Below are positions 1-7,625 of a stretch of 33,327 nt of DNA, piece by piece (within the stretch, counting starts at the first letter, position 1; the number at the start of each line of letters is the position of its first letter). Source of the stretch: Desulfobacteraceae bacterium (GTDB taxonomy: Bacteria > Desulfobacterota > Desulfobacteria > Desulfobacterales > Desulfolunaceae). Made by a program: the position numbers and the translations under genes. The DNA lies in the NCBI GenBank assembly GCA_013619155.1, contig JABXKT010000046.1:1-33327 (forward strand). Direction: 5' to 3'. Below the pieces are notes generated by a model that saw nothing but the letters and a program-made list of their open reading frames with translations, was not told the origin of the DNA and did no database searches.

Positions 1-91
1 CATTCACTATTAATCAATTTGGTACCTCCATATAATGAATGGTTGGTACCATAGTATCCAGCTTGATGATCGTCAATATGTCTTATTAGCG

Positions 92-240
92 CCTATGGGA
101 CAGGGCCCCTGGACCCCAGGTATGTGACAATGACGGGCCTTTGGCCCGTCATTGTCACGATAAAAATCTGTTTGGCCACCTTTTGCAAAAGATGGGCTCC
201 CGGCAGGGCCAACCGAGGCTAAGCTTTCACCGCATAACCT
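92..240 (+). repeat. Multi-hairpin intergenic repeat, type A copy 1
   Basis: This copy runs as a series of hairpins. A CAGGGCCCCTGG-type hairpin comes first, then a perfect 16-bp stem (124-139 with 143-158, loop TTT), then a CCTTTTGCAAAAG-type stem, then the tail around GGCTCCCGGCAGGGCC. The same order recurs at 296-440, inverted at 3034-3172, and at 13298-13486. This copy lacks the usual head CTATGGTTAAAGTGAC. It lies in the 455-base gene-free stretch before mntP; the remaining bases there (1-91 and 241-295) hold no gene that can be supported. Confidence 0.8.
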
Positions 241-295
241 TTTTATGGTTAAAATGGGCTTAAAAACGGGACCTTCGCGGACAGGAGATAAATTC

Positions 296-440
296 CCTGA
301 ACCCCAAGTTTGTGACGGTAACGGACCTTTGGTCCGTTACCGTCACTATAAAAATTTGTTTGGCAACCTTTTACAAAAGGTTGGCCCCCGGCAGGGCCAC
401 CGGAGGTAAGCTTTTACCGCATAGCCTCCGGCGGCAAGAT
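296..440 (+). repeat. Multi-hairpin intergenic repeat, type A copy 2
   Basis: This is the second type A copy, in the same orientation as copy 1 and ending 15 bases past the mntP stop codon. Its central stem (312-327 with 331-346, loop TTT) is again a perfect 16 bp, but its sequence differs from copy 1 at four positions, each matched on the opposite arm. The CAACCTTTT/AAAAGGTTG stem and the tail GGCAGGGCCACCGGAGG are intact. Confidence 0.8.
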
Positions 441-455
441 GTGCTCCGCCGCCCC

Positions 456-1046
456 CTACCCCCCAAACACACCGTGTTCCCAGAGAATATGAAGGCCGAT
501 GGCCAAAAGCACCCCGCCGCCCAAAATCTCGGCCCAATGACCACAGCGAGAGGAGGCGGCAAAACGAGAGCCCATCTGCATGCCCAGAAAGGTAAAGAGG
601 GCGGCGGTGATACCGATAATGAGGGAAGGAAAGGCAATAGAGACGTGGAGTACCGACATGGAAAAACCCACTGCCAGGGCATCGATACTGGTGGCTACGG
701 AGAGGATGACAAGACTCATGGCGCGGGTGGGGTCCTTGGAGTCATCGTCGTCATCGCTATCCGTATCAAAGGCCTCGAAAAGCATCTTGCCCCCCACAAA
801 GGCGAGGAGTCCAAAGGCAATCCAGTGGTCAAAGGCCGCCATCAATAGACGCACCTTCACCCCGAAGCACCACCCTATCACTGGCATCATGGCCTGGAAG
901 AGGCCGAAATGAAAACAGAGGCGAAACATCTGCCGGGGATCGACTTTTTTCAGGCGAATCCCCACAGCCACGGCCACGGCAAAGGCATCCATGGCCAGAG
1001 CCACGGCAAGAAATATCAGAGGAGTAAGATTCACGGCGTCACACAC
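456..1046 (-). CDS. mntP: Manganese efflux pump MntP
   Basis: A predicted inner-membrane exporter of Mn(II), DUF204/MntP family, about 196 residues, close to the usual 180-190. The two internal repeats of the family are visible. An N-terminal helix carries the acidic motif AMDAFAVAVAVG, and a matching helix in the second half reads SVATSIDALAVGFSMS; the Asp in each is the expected metal-path residue. Between them is an Asp-rich loop (DSDDDDDSKD) that is more acidic than usual. The start is uncertain: the GTG used here has no clear ribosome-binding site, and another GTG four codons later would fit the family N-terminus as well. No yybP-ykoY-type Mn riboswitch was recognised upstream. The gene stands alone. 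Confidence 0.88.
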   Translation of the reverse strand: MCDAVNLTPLIFLAVALAMDAFAVAVAVGIRLKKVDPRQMFRLCFHFGLFQAMMPVIGWCFGVKVRLLMAAFDHWIAFGLLAFVGGKMLFEAFDTDSDDDDDSKDPTRAMSLVILSVATSIDALAVGFSMSVLHVSIAFPSLIIGITAALFTFLGMQMGSRFAASSRCGHWAEILGGGVLLAIGLHILWEHGVFGG

Positions 1047-1275
1047 TTATTTCGAGATGGATCCCAAAAAACGGATCAGACAAAAGAGTCTCTTCAAAAA
1101 CCAGCCCATCAAAGATGACCCTGTATGATTCCACACGGCGGTCTTCTATCATCATCGACAAAAAAGATTCATAAAAAAAGGGCCCATACCGAAAGTGACC
1201 GCCCATACCGGCGGTACCCCACGAAACAGGCGAGCAAAAACCCGGCGCAAGCTATACCATAAAAAATGGCAAATC

Positions 1276-2811
1276 TCACGCCACAAACGCCGGCCCATCG
1301 GCACCATAACACCATGTGCAGTTGCGACCGGAGGATTTTGCCCGATATAAAGCCTCATCGGCCTTTAATATGAGGTCTTCTAAACTCTCTTCGGAAACGT
1401 ACTGGGCCACACCGCAGGTGATGGTCACGGGAAGAAAATCCGTATGCGGGATGGCGGCTCTATCGTAGAAATCTGTCTCCTCGATGGTCTTGCCCAGTCG
1501 CTCGCAAAAGTGACAGCCCATGGCCGCCTCCCCTCGAAACAAAATAATAAACTCATCGCCTCCCCAGCGTGCAAGCACATCATGGTACCGGATCTTCGCC
1601 TGGAATATCCCTGCCACGGCCCGGATCACCGAATCCCCGAAGAGATGCCCGGCGGTGTCATTGATACTCTTAAAGTGGTCAATATCAATCATCACCAATG
1701 AAAAAAGGTCACCATCCCGGGATGCGGTATAGGCGATGCGGTGAAAATCGTCCTCAAACGCCCGACGGTTCTTCACCTGGGATAATTTATCCGTGGTGGC
1801 CATGCGCTCGAGGCGCGCCTGAAAATGATTCACGGTCACGATGTTGACACCAATGACCAGGCACGTCACCAAAAGTCCCAGGCAAAAATTGATAAGGCTG
1901 CTCTTGCGAAGGCGGTTGAGCATGAGGGTCTCATCCATCTCCACGATGAGGTACCAGTCGAACTCCGGAATAAAACGGGAGGTCACAAGCAGGGTCTCCC
2001 CATCGTATCTCACCTCATGGGAGACACTCGTATCCTCTCCGTTGAGCAGTTGAGGTGCCAGAGACGCCAATTTGGGGCTCGTATGGATATTATCCCGTTC
2101 GATACGTGTGATATCGGTGTGCAATTGGATGGTGCCATCCCGGGAGACAAAATAGATATTTCGTTTGTACTTCTCCTGATACATCTGGATCAGCCGGTTG
2201 ACATGGTCGACATTCAAACCGGCGCCGGTCACTCCAATGAGATGTCCCGCATCATCTTCAAGCCTGTGGTTAATAAAAATCGTGAGATTATTGGCCGCCG
2301 CCTGATTGCTGTCGACGTCCAGGTCGTACTCCTTGCCGCTCTCAATAAAGCGGTAGTACCAGATATCATGGGCATCCGATCGAGAGAGTGTTTTCAAGAT
2401 CCCATCAAAGTGGTAGTACCGCCCCGTACGTTCAGAGACCATAAAGGTAGAGAAAAAACCGTATTTATCCTGAATATTGGAGAGATATCGGGTCATCTTC
2501 GCCACCTCCTGTTCCCCATCCAGGGCCCAATCCTTTAAAAAGGTATCATTGGCCATGAGAGAGGAAACAAACACAGGACTCATCAGGTCTTTCTGAATTT
2601 CTGAATAGATGTTGTCACTGGTCAAGGGGAGGGTATTGTCCATAAGGTTCTCTCGGAGAAGCTTTCTGGAGCTGTTATAATTGGTAACGGTAATGAGCAG
2701 AAAACCTGCGATGAGAATAAGGCTCAAGCAGAGGATGAGGCGGGTCCGGATAGAGATATGAGCAAACATCGGGTCAGTCCAATCGTTGGGGTCTTGGTTC
2801 CATGGCCCCAT
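1276..2811 (-). CDS. Membrane-bound diguanylate cyclase with Cache-type sensor
   Basis: Predicted to make cyclic di-GMP from two GTP in response to a periplasmic signal. There is a transmembrane helix at about residues 23-43, then a roughly 260-residue extracytoplasmic region resembling double-Cache sensors (for example the stretches around residues 170-200 and 215-290). A second helix lies at about 306-328, followed by a C-terminal GGDEF domain. The active-site motif GGDEF is intact at 417-421, and an RxxD product-inhibition site (RYHD, 408-411) sits exactly five residues before it, so the enzyme should be active and feedback-regulated. The first ATG is preceded by GGAGAGG about 11 bases upstream; a second Met at residue 15 has no such site. 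No EAL domain follows. The signal sensed cannot be read from sequence. Confidence 0.92.
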   Translation of the reverse strand: MGPWNQDPNDWTDPMFAHISIRTRLILCLSLILIAGFLLITVTNYNSSRKLLRENLMDNTLPLTSDNIYSEIQKDLMSPVFVSSLMANDTFLKDWALDGEQEVAKMTRYLSNIQDKYGFFSTFMVSERTGRYYHFDGILKTLSRSDAHDIWYYRFIESGKEYDLDVDSNQAAANNLTIFINHRLEDDAGHLIGVTGAGLNVDHVNRLIQMYQEKYKRNIYFVSRDGTIQLHTDITRIERDNIHTSPKLASLAPQLLNGEDTSVSHEVRYDGETLLVTSRFIPEFDWYLIVEMDETLMLNRLRKSSLINFCLGLLVTCLVIGVNIVTVNHFQARLERMATTDKLSQVKNRRAFEDDFHRIAYTASRDGDLFSLVMIDIDHFKSINDTAGHLFGDSVIRAVAGIFQAKIRYHDVLARWGGDEFIILFRGEAAMGCHFCERLGKTIEETDFYDRAAIPHTDFLPVTITCGVAQYVSEESLEDLILKADEALYRAKSSGRNCTWCYGADGPAFVA

Positions 2812-3033
2812 TTACATCAAGGCCTCTCCATAATACTCCATCGGCAAATACCCATAAAAACATGATGAATTTATCATATGCCACGATGCCTCTCCCCCTT
2901 CCTTGAAAGAGAAACCTCTCCTGTAACCATTTTCTCTTCAAAAAAGTGTGACGTGCTGACCGCCCTTAAATATGGGCACACCGTTAAGCCCTAAGGAGAC
3001 AGCCGGGTTAAAGATGCCTCGTTTGGCACTGCT

Positions 3034-3172
3034 GTTTGCCAACCTCTTGCAAAAAATTGGCAAACAGATTTTTATCGTGACCATGACGGGCCAAAGGCCC
3101 GTCATGGTCACATACCTGGGGTCCAGGGGCCCTGGCCGCCGGAGGCTGGCTTTTACAGTCACTTTAACCATT
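3034..3172 (-). repeat. Multi-hairpin intergenic repeat, type A copy 3 (inverted)
   Basis: Read on the minus strand this copy begins with the head (TGGTTAAAGTGACT), then CCTCCGGCGGCCAGGG, the CCCTGGACCCC hairpin, a perfect 16-bp stem (3096-3111 with 3077-3092, loop TTT) and a tail with the TTTGCCAA segment. It ends just short of the azlD stop at 3174. The stem sequence differs from copies 1 and 2 but stays fully paired. Together with bases 2812-3033, where nothing else was recognised, it fills the gap between the cyclase and azlD. Confidence 0.8.
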
Positions 3173-3173
3173 T

Positions 3174-3500
3174 TTAGCCCATCACCCACTGGATTCCCCA
3201 CAATGAAATCAACCCTGATAAAAGGGTTAAGAAAACACTGCGCCTCCAAAGGGCGATGGCCAGGGCCACGGCCCCTGCCATAAGGCGCGGATTGGAAAAG
3301 GAGAGATCAAAGACCCCCTCGGGCATGAAAAGGGCCGGGCTTACAAGGGCAGGAAGTACGGCAGCCGGCACAAAGCGCAGGGCTTTGGCCAAGCGGGGAT
3401 GGGGCTCTTTGCCACGTGGGAAGAGAAGAAATGAACCCCTCTCTAAAAAGGTGACCACCCCACAGAGAATAATGACAAAAAAGAAGAGATCATGACTCAT
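3174..3500 (-). CDS. azlD: AzlD-family branched-chain amino acid exporter, small subunit
   Basis: A small hydrophobic protein of 108 residues, the usual AzlD size, with about four membrane segments. It starts with FFFVIILCGVVTFLERGSFL and carries the family-like stretch LRFVPAAVLPALVSPALF at about 41-58. AzlD works with AzlC as an exporter of branched-chain amino acids and their analogues. The start overlaps the 3' end of azlC by 11 bases, which points to translational coupling and a two-subunit complex. Substrate is assigned by family only. Confidence 0.87.
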   Translation of the reverse strand: MSHDLFFFVIILCGVVTFLERGSFLLFPRGKEPHPRLAKALRFVPAAVLPALVSPALFMPEGVFDLSFSNPRLMAGAVALAIALWRRSVFLTLLSGLISLWGIQWVMG

Positions 3501-4203
3501 GACTTGCCCCCTCCCCGGTGGTATCCAGGATCAGACCGGCCCCGATTCCCATGAGGGCGGCAAAAATAATATTGAGGCCATAGGGGCATTGAAAGGTCAC
3601 CACGGCCGTCACCGAAGAGACCAGGGCGGCCACAAGGGTCGGACGATCCTGGACGGCTGGAACCAAAAGGGCCATAAAGGTCAGGGGCACGCCGAAATCG
3701 AGGCCCCAGCTCTCGGGGACGCCGGCCCCCAAAAGGATGCCCACGGCGTTAAAGAGCTGCCAGACGAAAAAAATGGTTCCCCCCGCGCCCAGGGTAAAGG
3801 CCAGGGGATACCGACACCCCTCCGGTTCATGAAACCGCGTAAGGGAGAGGGCATAGGCCTGATCGGTAAGAAGATAGGTCAATAGGGGACGCCATCGCCT
3901 GGAGAGCCCATGAAAATGAGGGGCAATGGAGGCGCTGTACATCACAAAACGTAAGTTAATCACAAGGGCCGTAAGCACCATCACCAGAAGAGGCGCCCCT
4001 AAGAGAAAGAGATGAATCACGGCAAGCTGAGACGCTCCGGCAAAGATCACCAGGGATATCCCCACCGCCTGCCAGACGGCCAGTCCCGCATCCATGGAGG
4101 CCATACCACAAATAATGGCAAAGGGAATCACCCCCAATAGAAGGGGCATCGCCCCTTGCACCCCTTTCCAGAAAAGGTCCCTCTCCTCGTCACACCAACC
4201 CAT
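3490..4203 (-). CDS. azlC: AzlC-family branched-chain amino acid exporter, large subunit
   Basis: An integral membrane protein of 237 residues, normal for AzlC. Family features include an N-terminal stretch AMPLLLGVIPFAIICGM, the segment ISLVIFAGASQLAVIHL at about 49-65, and TYLLTDQAYALSLTRF near 109-124. It is the main subunit of the AzlCD exporter, predicted to sit in the inner membrane. The ATG is preceded by GGGTGG with good spacing. Its last codons overlap azlD. No regulator of the Lrp type lies beside it, so control is unknown. Confidence 0.9.
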   Translation of the reverse strand: MGWCDEERDLFWKGVQGAMPLLLGVIPFAIICGMASMDAGLAVWQAVGISLVIFAGASQLAVIHLFLLGAPLLVMVLTALVINLRFVMYSASIAPHFHGLSRRWRPLLTYLLTDQAYALSLTRFHEPEGCRYPLAFTLGAGGTIFFVWQLFNAVGILLGAGVPESWGLDFGVPLTFMALLVPAVQDRPTLVAALVSSVTAVVTFQCPYGLNIIFAALMGIGAGLILDTTGEGASHES

Positions 4204-4293
4204 ACCGCGCCACCCTTCACATCTTTGCTAAAAAAAGTTATATCCAGACCCAGCTTTTACCAGAAGGCCAGAGAAAGAAAAAGGAAACGATTC

Positions 4294-4491
4294 AGCTTAT
4301 GCCTCCGGCGGCCCTGCCGGGGGCCAACCTTTTGAAAAGGTTGCCAAACAACTATGTTCAAGTCACTTTTGGTTTAACTAAAAAATCAAAGACGTATGTG
4401 ATGTGCCCCGAGGCACGAGGGGTAAAGCGCATGCGCTACCCGCTTTCAAGGTGGCACACCTTGTCCTTTTTCGGGTCACTTTAACCATAGA
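4294..4491 (-). repeat. Multi-hairpin intergenic repeat, type B copy 1
   Basis: Read on the minus strand: head CTATGGTTAAAGTGACC; then a chain of short hairpins AAGGTG-TGC-CACCTT, the 12-base palindrome AGCGCATGCGCT and GTGCC-TCGG-GGCAC; a linker (CACATCACATACG...GATTTTTTAG); and the shared tail GTTTGGCAACCTTTTCAAAAGGTTGGCC. Only the centre differs from type A. Bases 4204-4293, between azlC and this copy, hold nothing recognised. Short open frames across this element are by-products of the repeat. Confidence 0.8.
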
Positions 4492-4499
4492 AAGCCGTA

Positions 4500-4727
4500 C
4501 GGTGAAAATATATCCTCCGGCGGCCCTGCTGGGAGCCACCCTTTTGCCAATTTTTATGAACGGGGCTTGCCAAACAACGAACCTCAAGCCACTTTTGGTT
4601 TAACTAAAAAATCAAAGGCGTATGTGATGTGCCTCGAGGCACGAGGGGTAAAGCGCATGCGCTATACGCTTTCAAGGTGGCACACCTTGCCGCCGGAGGC
4701 CCGTTTCTTGGTCACTTTAACCATAGA
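4500..4727 (-). repeat. Multi-hairpin intergenic repeat, type B copy 2
   Basis: A tandem neighbour of the previous copy, in the same orientation, 8 bases away. It has the complete head followed by CCTCCGGCGG, the AAGGTG/CACCTT and AGCGCATGCGCT hairpins, GTGCC-TCGA-GGCAC, and a tail with the GGCAGGGCC core slightly changed. The two copies fill most of the 580-base stretch between azlC and the HAD gene. Confidence 0.8.
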
Positions 4728-4783
4728 AGGCTTTTTTTAGAGCTGAATAGTAACGCCCCATCTTTATAAAAAAGGCCGTATCT

Positions 4784-5503
4784 ATGACCCCCCCTCTTAA
4801 AAAAAAGAGAGCCCCGGCAAGACACACCGCGGCTTTTTTCGATTTTGACGGCACCCTCATCGACGCAGAGAGCCAGCGAGAAGAGGCCCTCTCCCTTCTT
4901 AAACACCACTGCCCGAGCCTCCTCTACCCGTTTCGCCTCCTCACGGTCCTAGCCGCCGAGCCCTTTTACAAACGAGGTCGGATCGCCCCGGATCGCTACA
5001 ATCGCATCTACCTCTCCTCATATCGCGGGATTCCCCTAAGGCAGCTTCAGCACCACGCCAGGACCCTCTACAACGAGAGTATAGGCCCCCGACTCTTTCC
5101 GGAGATGATCACCCTCATGGAGGCGCATAGGCGAAGGGGCCATCTCATCATCATCGTCTCGGCCACCAGCACTCACCTTCTGGCCCCATTCTTAGAGGCA
5201 CACCCCCCCGATGGGTGGATGGCCACCCCCATAAAAACAGATGCCCAGGGTATCTGCACAGGACAGCCCGATGGCACGGTCTGCATCGGACACGAAAAGG
5301 CCCGAGCCATAAAACGCCTGGCTCGGGCCTTAAATATTTCCCTTGAAAAATCCCACGCCTACTCCGATCACCACGCCGACATGGCATTTCTCGAAGCCGT
5401 GGGGCACCCATCGGTGATTAACCCCACACCGGTGCTAAAAAAAATCGCCCAAAGGCGAGGTTGGAAGATAAAATCGCTGCCGCCGCCCCTTTTTACGAAA
5501 TAA
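4784..5503 (+). CDS. HAD superfamily subclass IB phosphatase
   Basis: A predicted soluble Mg-dependent phosphohydrolase of 239 residues, related to phosphoserine phosphatase-like HAD-IB enzymes. All four HAD motifs are visible: DFDGTL (20-25) with the nucleophile Asp20 and acid Asp22; motif II Ser126 in IIIVSATS; motif III Lys172 in GHEKARAI; and motif IV YSDHHADM (193-200) with Asp195 and Asp199. The helical cap between motifs I and II is about 90 residues, typical of IB. The substrate cannot be assigned; SerB proper is less likely because the cap motifs differ. AAGG lies eight bases before the ATG. Its 3' end overlaps the convergent ctaB gene by 11 bases. Confidence 0.82.
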   Translation: MTPPLKKKRAPARHTAAFFDFDGTLIDAESQREEALSLLKHHCPSLLYPFRLLTVLAAEPFYKRGRIAPDRYNRIYLSSYRGIPLRQLQHHARTLYNESIGPRLFPEMITLMEAHRRRGHLIIIVSATSTHLLAPFLEAHPPDGWMATPIKTDAQGICTGQPDGTVCIGHEKARAIKRLARALNISLEKSHAYSDHHADMAFLEAVGHPSVINPTPVLKKIAQRRGWKIKSLPPPLFTK

Positions 5504-6443
5504 TGAGCGCCACAAAATACACCTGAAGGGAAACATTGAGACATATAAAGGCAAACCACGGCTTCTTCATCACAAAAAGGGTATGGGCAAAAAAGGGGAT
5601 CAAAAATCCGGCGTCGACAAAAAGGAGGAACATGGCCCACTCAGACAGGGGGGCCATGAATATGAGGTGATACAAGGAGAGATTGTAGAGCATCACCCAC
5701 ATAAGGGTCACGAAGGCGAGATCGGAATCTTCAAAGAGTTTGGTGATGGATGGGTACGTCCCTTTCCGCATCTCATCGGCGTGAATCAGATTCTGAATCA
5801 TGGAGTGGGGCACCTGCCACACACCGACCACAAGAGCGGCGGCAAGGGCGCCTCGATCCATGGGAGATCCGCCGGCAACCATCCATCCGGCAATGAGGGC
5901 CGACATACCACACAAGGAACCGGGAATAAGAGCCAGATGACTCTTCTTCTTCAAAGGCGTGTAGACACCATTGTAGATAAAGAGCCCAGTAAACACCATG
6001 GCGGCCGGCCAGAACCCACCACTCACCTCCACCACCAGCATCAATCCCAGCACCCCCATGATCCCTGCCCCTTTGAGCAAAGGCAAGATACCTGTCGAGG
6101 CCAGGGCCTCCAGGCGCCACTTCGTGCGGGTAAAGGCCTGATCCTGAATCCGGTCCTGAATATTATTCACCAAAGAGCCCGCCATGGCCACAAGGGTCAC
6201 CCCCACCCAGACGATAATGGCCGGCCACACCTCTCCATCGGGGTGAAAGAGAGACCCAGCGGCGGCAGCAAGCCCCACATGAATCGATAGAAAGAATTTG
6301 GAGAGACGAAAGAAAGAGGCCACTCTCCCCCGTTTTTTCAAAAAGGGTAAGGGGGCAGAGTCCAGGCGGGTGACCCCCATCTCATGGGGAAAGAGCTTCC
6401 GCCCCTTTTTTTCCAAGGGATCGAAGGGCCTTCGATCACTCAT
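5493..6443 (-). CDS. ctaB: Heme o synthase (protoheme IX farnesyltransferase)
   Basis: A UbiA-type membrane prenyltransferase that adds a farnesyl group to heme b, giving the heme o (and then heme a) needed by the neighbouring oxidase. The first Asp-rich motif is NNIQDRIQD followed by TRTKWR, matching NNxxDxxxDxxxxRTK of CtaB/CyoE. The second conserved region reads WQVPHSMIQNLIHADEMRKG, matching WQxPHFxxLAxxxxxDY, though with DE for DY. About eight or nine membrane segments follow an unusually long basic N-terminus of some 50 residues. The start chosen is the ATG at 6443: AGGAGGAGG lies five bases upstream inside the coxB end, and it overlaps the coxB stop by 8 bases. A frame running 15 codons further upstream lacks such a site. 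Confidence 0.88.
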   Translation of the reverse strand: MSDRRPFDPLEKKGRKLFPHEMGVTRLDSAPLPFLKKRGRVASFFRLSKFFLSIHVGLAAAAGSLFHPDGEVWPAIIVWVGVTLVAMAGSLVNNIQDRIQDQAFTRTKWRLEALASTGILPLLKGAGIMGVLGLMLVVEVSGGFWPAAMVFTGLFIYNGVYTPLKKKSHLALIPGSLCGMSALIAGWMVAGGSPMDRGALAAALVVGVWQVPHSMIQNLIHADEMRKGTYPSITKLFEDSDLAFVTLMWVMLYNLSLYHLIFMAPLSEWAMFLLFVDAGFLIPFFAHTLFVMKKPWFAFICLNVSLQVYFVALIIS

Positions 6444-7047
6444 CGTCCTCCTCCTCAAGAAAGGCCTGGTAGGCCTCCGGAGAGACAATACTCAACATCC
6501 CATCCATGCTGGAGTGACCAGTGCCGCAAAACTCCGTACAATGAAAGACGAACTCCCCTTCTCGGTCCGGGTAGAACCAGACATAGGTCTCCATACCCTT
6601 CACCGCATCCACCTTAACCCGAAATGCGGGAAGAAAAAAACTGTGCAACACATCCTCGGAGGTGATGATCAATTTAACAGGCGTACCCATGGGGACCACC
6701 AACTCATTTTCCGTCTCTTTTTCATTGGGGTAAACAAAAATCCAGGAGTACATCTGGGCATAGGCATTGATCTCCATGGCCCCGTCCGGCACAGTGCGAA
6801 GCCCCATATACGCCTGCCATCCCGAGACAAACATCGCCAGGGCGATACATGTTGGGATCACCGTCCAGGCAAGCTCCAGCCACCCATTTCCACGAATATC
6901 CGATGGCACGGGGTTCCGGCTCCGGCGATAACGCACCACGAACCAGATCATCACCACCGTGATGGCAAAGAGAAAAAAAAAGGAAAAACCGATGGTAAAA
7001 TAGAGGGATCGATCCACCAGAGCCACGGGATTATTATTCATGGGCAT
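6436..7047 (-). CDS. coxB: Cytochrome c oxidase subunit II (CuA subunit)
   Basis: Carries the binuclear CuA centre that takes electrons from cytochrome c. Two N-terminal membrane helices lie at about residues 17-39 and 58-79, then a periplasmic cupredoxin domain. CuA ligands are all present: the His of DVLHSFFLPAFRVK, and CTEFCGTGHSSM giving Cys, Glu (backbone), Cys, His and Met. At about 203 residues it is a short subunit II with no signal peptide and no fused C-terminal cytochrome c domain, so electrons must come from a separate carrier. Possible starts are GTG 7050, ATG 7047 and ATG 7041; AAGGAG ends four bases before the ATG at 7047. It is separated from the rest of the oxidase genes by about 270 bases containing a repeat element. 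Confidence 0.93.
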   Translation of the reverse strand: MPMNNNPVALVDRSLYFTIGFSFFFLFAITVVMIWFVVRYRRSRNPVPSDIRGNGWLELAWTVIPTCIALAMFVSGWQAYMGLRTVPDGAMEINAYAQMYSWIFVYPNEKETENELVVPMGTPVKLIITSEDVLHSFFLPAFRVKVDAVKGMETYVWFYPDREGEFVFHCTEFCGTGHSSMDGMLSIVSPEAYQAFLEEEDDE

Positions 7048-7115
7048 CACACTCCTTCAAAGAGTGGCCGTTTAAAAAAAAGACCACCGAAAGGCCACTT
7101 TTTGTACCGTGCCTT

Positions 7116-7260
7116 GCTATGGTTAAAGTGCATGAAAAAAAGGGCCTCCGGCGGCCAGGGACAGGGCCCCTGGACCCCACGTGTATGGCAACCTTTTGTA
7201 AAAGGTTGGCTCCCGGCAGGGCCACCGGAGGTACGCTTTCGCCGCATAGCCACCGGAGGT
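7116..7260 (+). repeat. Multi-hairpin intergenic repeat, type A, lacking the central stem
   Basis: It starts with the head CTATGGTTAAAGTG, then CCTCCGGCGGCCAGGG, CAGGGCCCCTGG, the CAACCTTTTGTAAAAGGTTG stem and the tail GGCAGGGCCACCGGAGG. The GTGAC 16-bp stem found in other type A copies is absent, leaving only GTGTATGG in its place. This copy sits inside the oxidase gene cluster, in the gap between ctaF and coxB. Confidence 0.8.
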
Positions 7261-7316
7261 GTAATCCAAAATTATTACCTCTTTTTAATAAAGGGCCGGG
7301 CTAAACAAATAAGGCA

Positions 7317-7619
7317 TCAGATACCGATATGACCCCGAAACGCCACATCACAGAAGGTAAAAGCGATCATAATGGCGAGAAACAGCACCGTACCTAAAAA
7401 CGAGAGAACAACCAGCCGGCCCTCGTCTCTTATATGCATAAAAAAAAGAAGCACCAACGAGGCCTTGGTCGAGGCGATACCCAAGGCCAGCCACACATTA
7501 AAGGCCCCCAAGTCCACGTAGGATACGGCCACGGTAAGCCCAGTTAAGACCAGAAGAACGCCGAGAACCGCCGACAAGGTCCCATATGATACCCTGTGCA
7601 TCATTTTCTCCTTATTCAT
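7317..7619 (-). CDS. ctaF: Cytochrome c oxidase subunit IV (prokaryotic CtaF type)
   Basis: A small protein of about 100 residues with three membrane segments, matching the prokaryotic cytochrome c oxidase subunit IV family (COX4_pro). The stretch NVWLALGIASTKASLVLLFFMH with the conserved K-A-x-L-V-L-x-F-F-M-H pattern is typical. It is accessory to the catalytic core and helps assembly or stability. It begins six bases after the coxC stop. The first ATG is kept, but AAGGAG lies just before two internal ATGs (7604 and 7601), so the real protein may be five or six residues shorter. The repeat element follows downstream. Confidence 0.85.
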   Translation of the reverse strand: MNKEKMMHRVSYGTLSAVLGVLLVLTGLTVAVSYVDLGAFNVWLALGIASTKASLVLLFFMHIRDEGRLVVLSFLGTVLFLAIMIAFTFCDVAFRGHIGI

Positions 7620-7625
7620 CAGACC

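Noticed and set aside
312..848. A 178-codon plus-strand open frame opposite mntP
   Set aside because: It begins inside a repeat and runs antisense to mntP, which has full family features; composition is unlike a real protein.
1047..1275. A yybP-ykoY manganese riboswitch upstream of mntP
   Set aside because: The conserved internal loop sequences were not recognised in this interval.
4299..4603. Short open frames across the type B repeats encoding a recurring CPEARGVKRMRYPLSRWHTL peptide, seen again near 33200 on the other strand
   Set aside because: The peptide recurs only because the repeat recurs; there is no ribosome-binding site, and the hairpin structure explains the sequence better than coding.
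5583..6290. A 235-codon plus-strand frame opposite ctaB
   Set aside because: It is His/Gly-rich low-complexity translation of the complementary strand of a recognised membrane protein gene.
6298..7332. A 344-codon plus-strand frame opposite coxB
   Set aside because: It is antisense to subunit II with intact CuA ligands and extends through a repeat element; no family resemblance.
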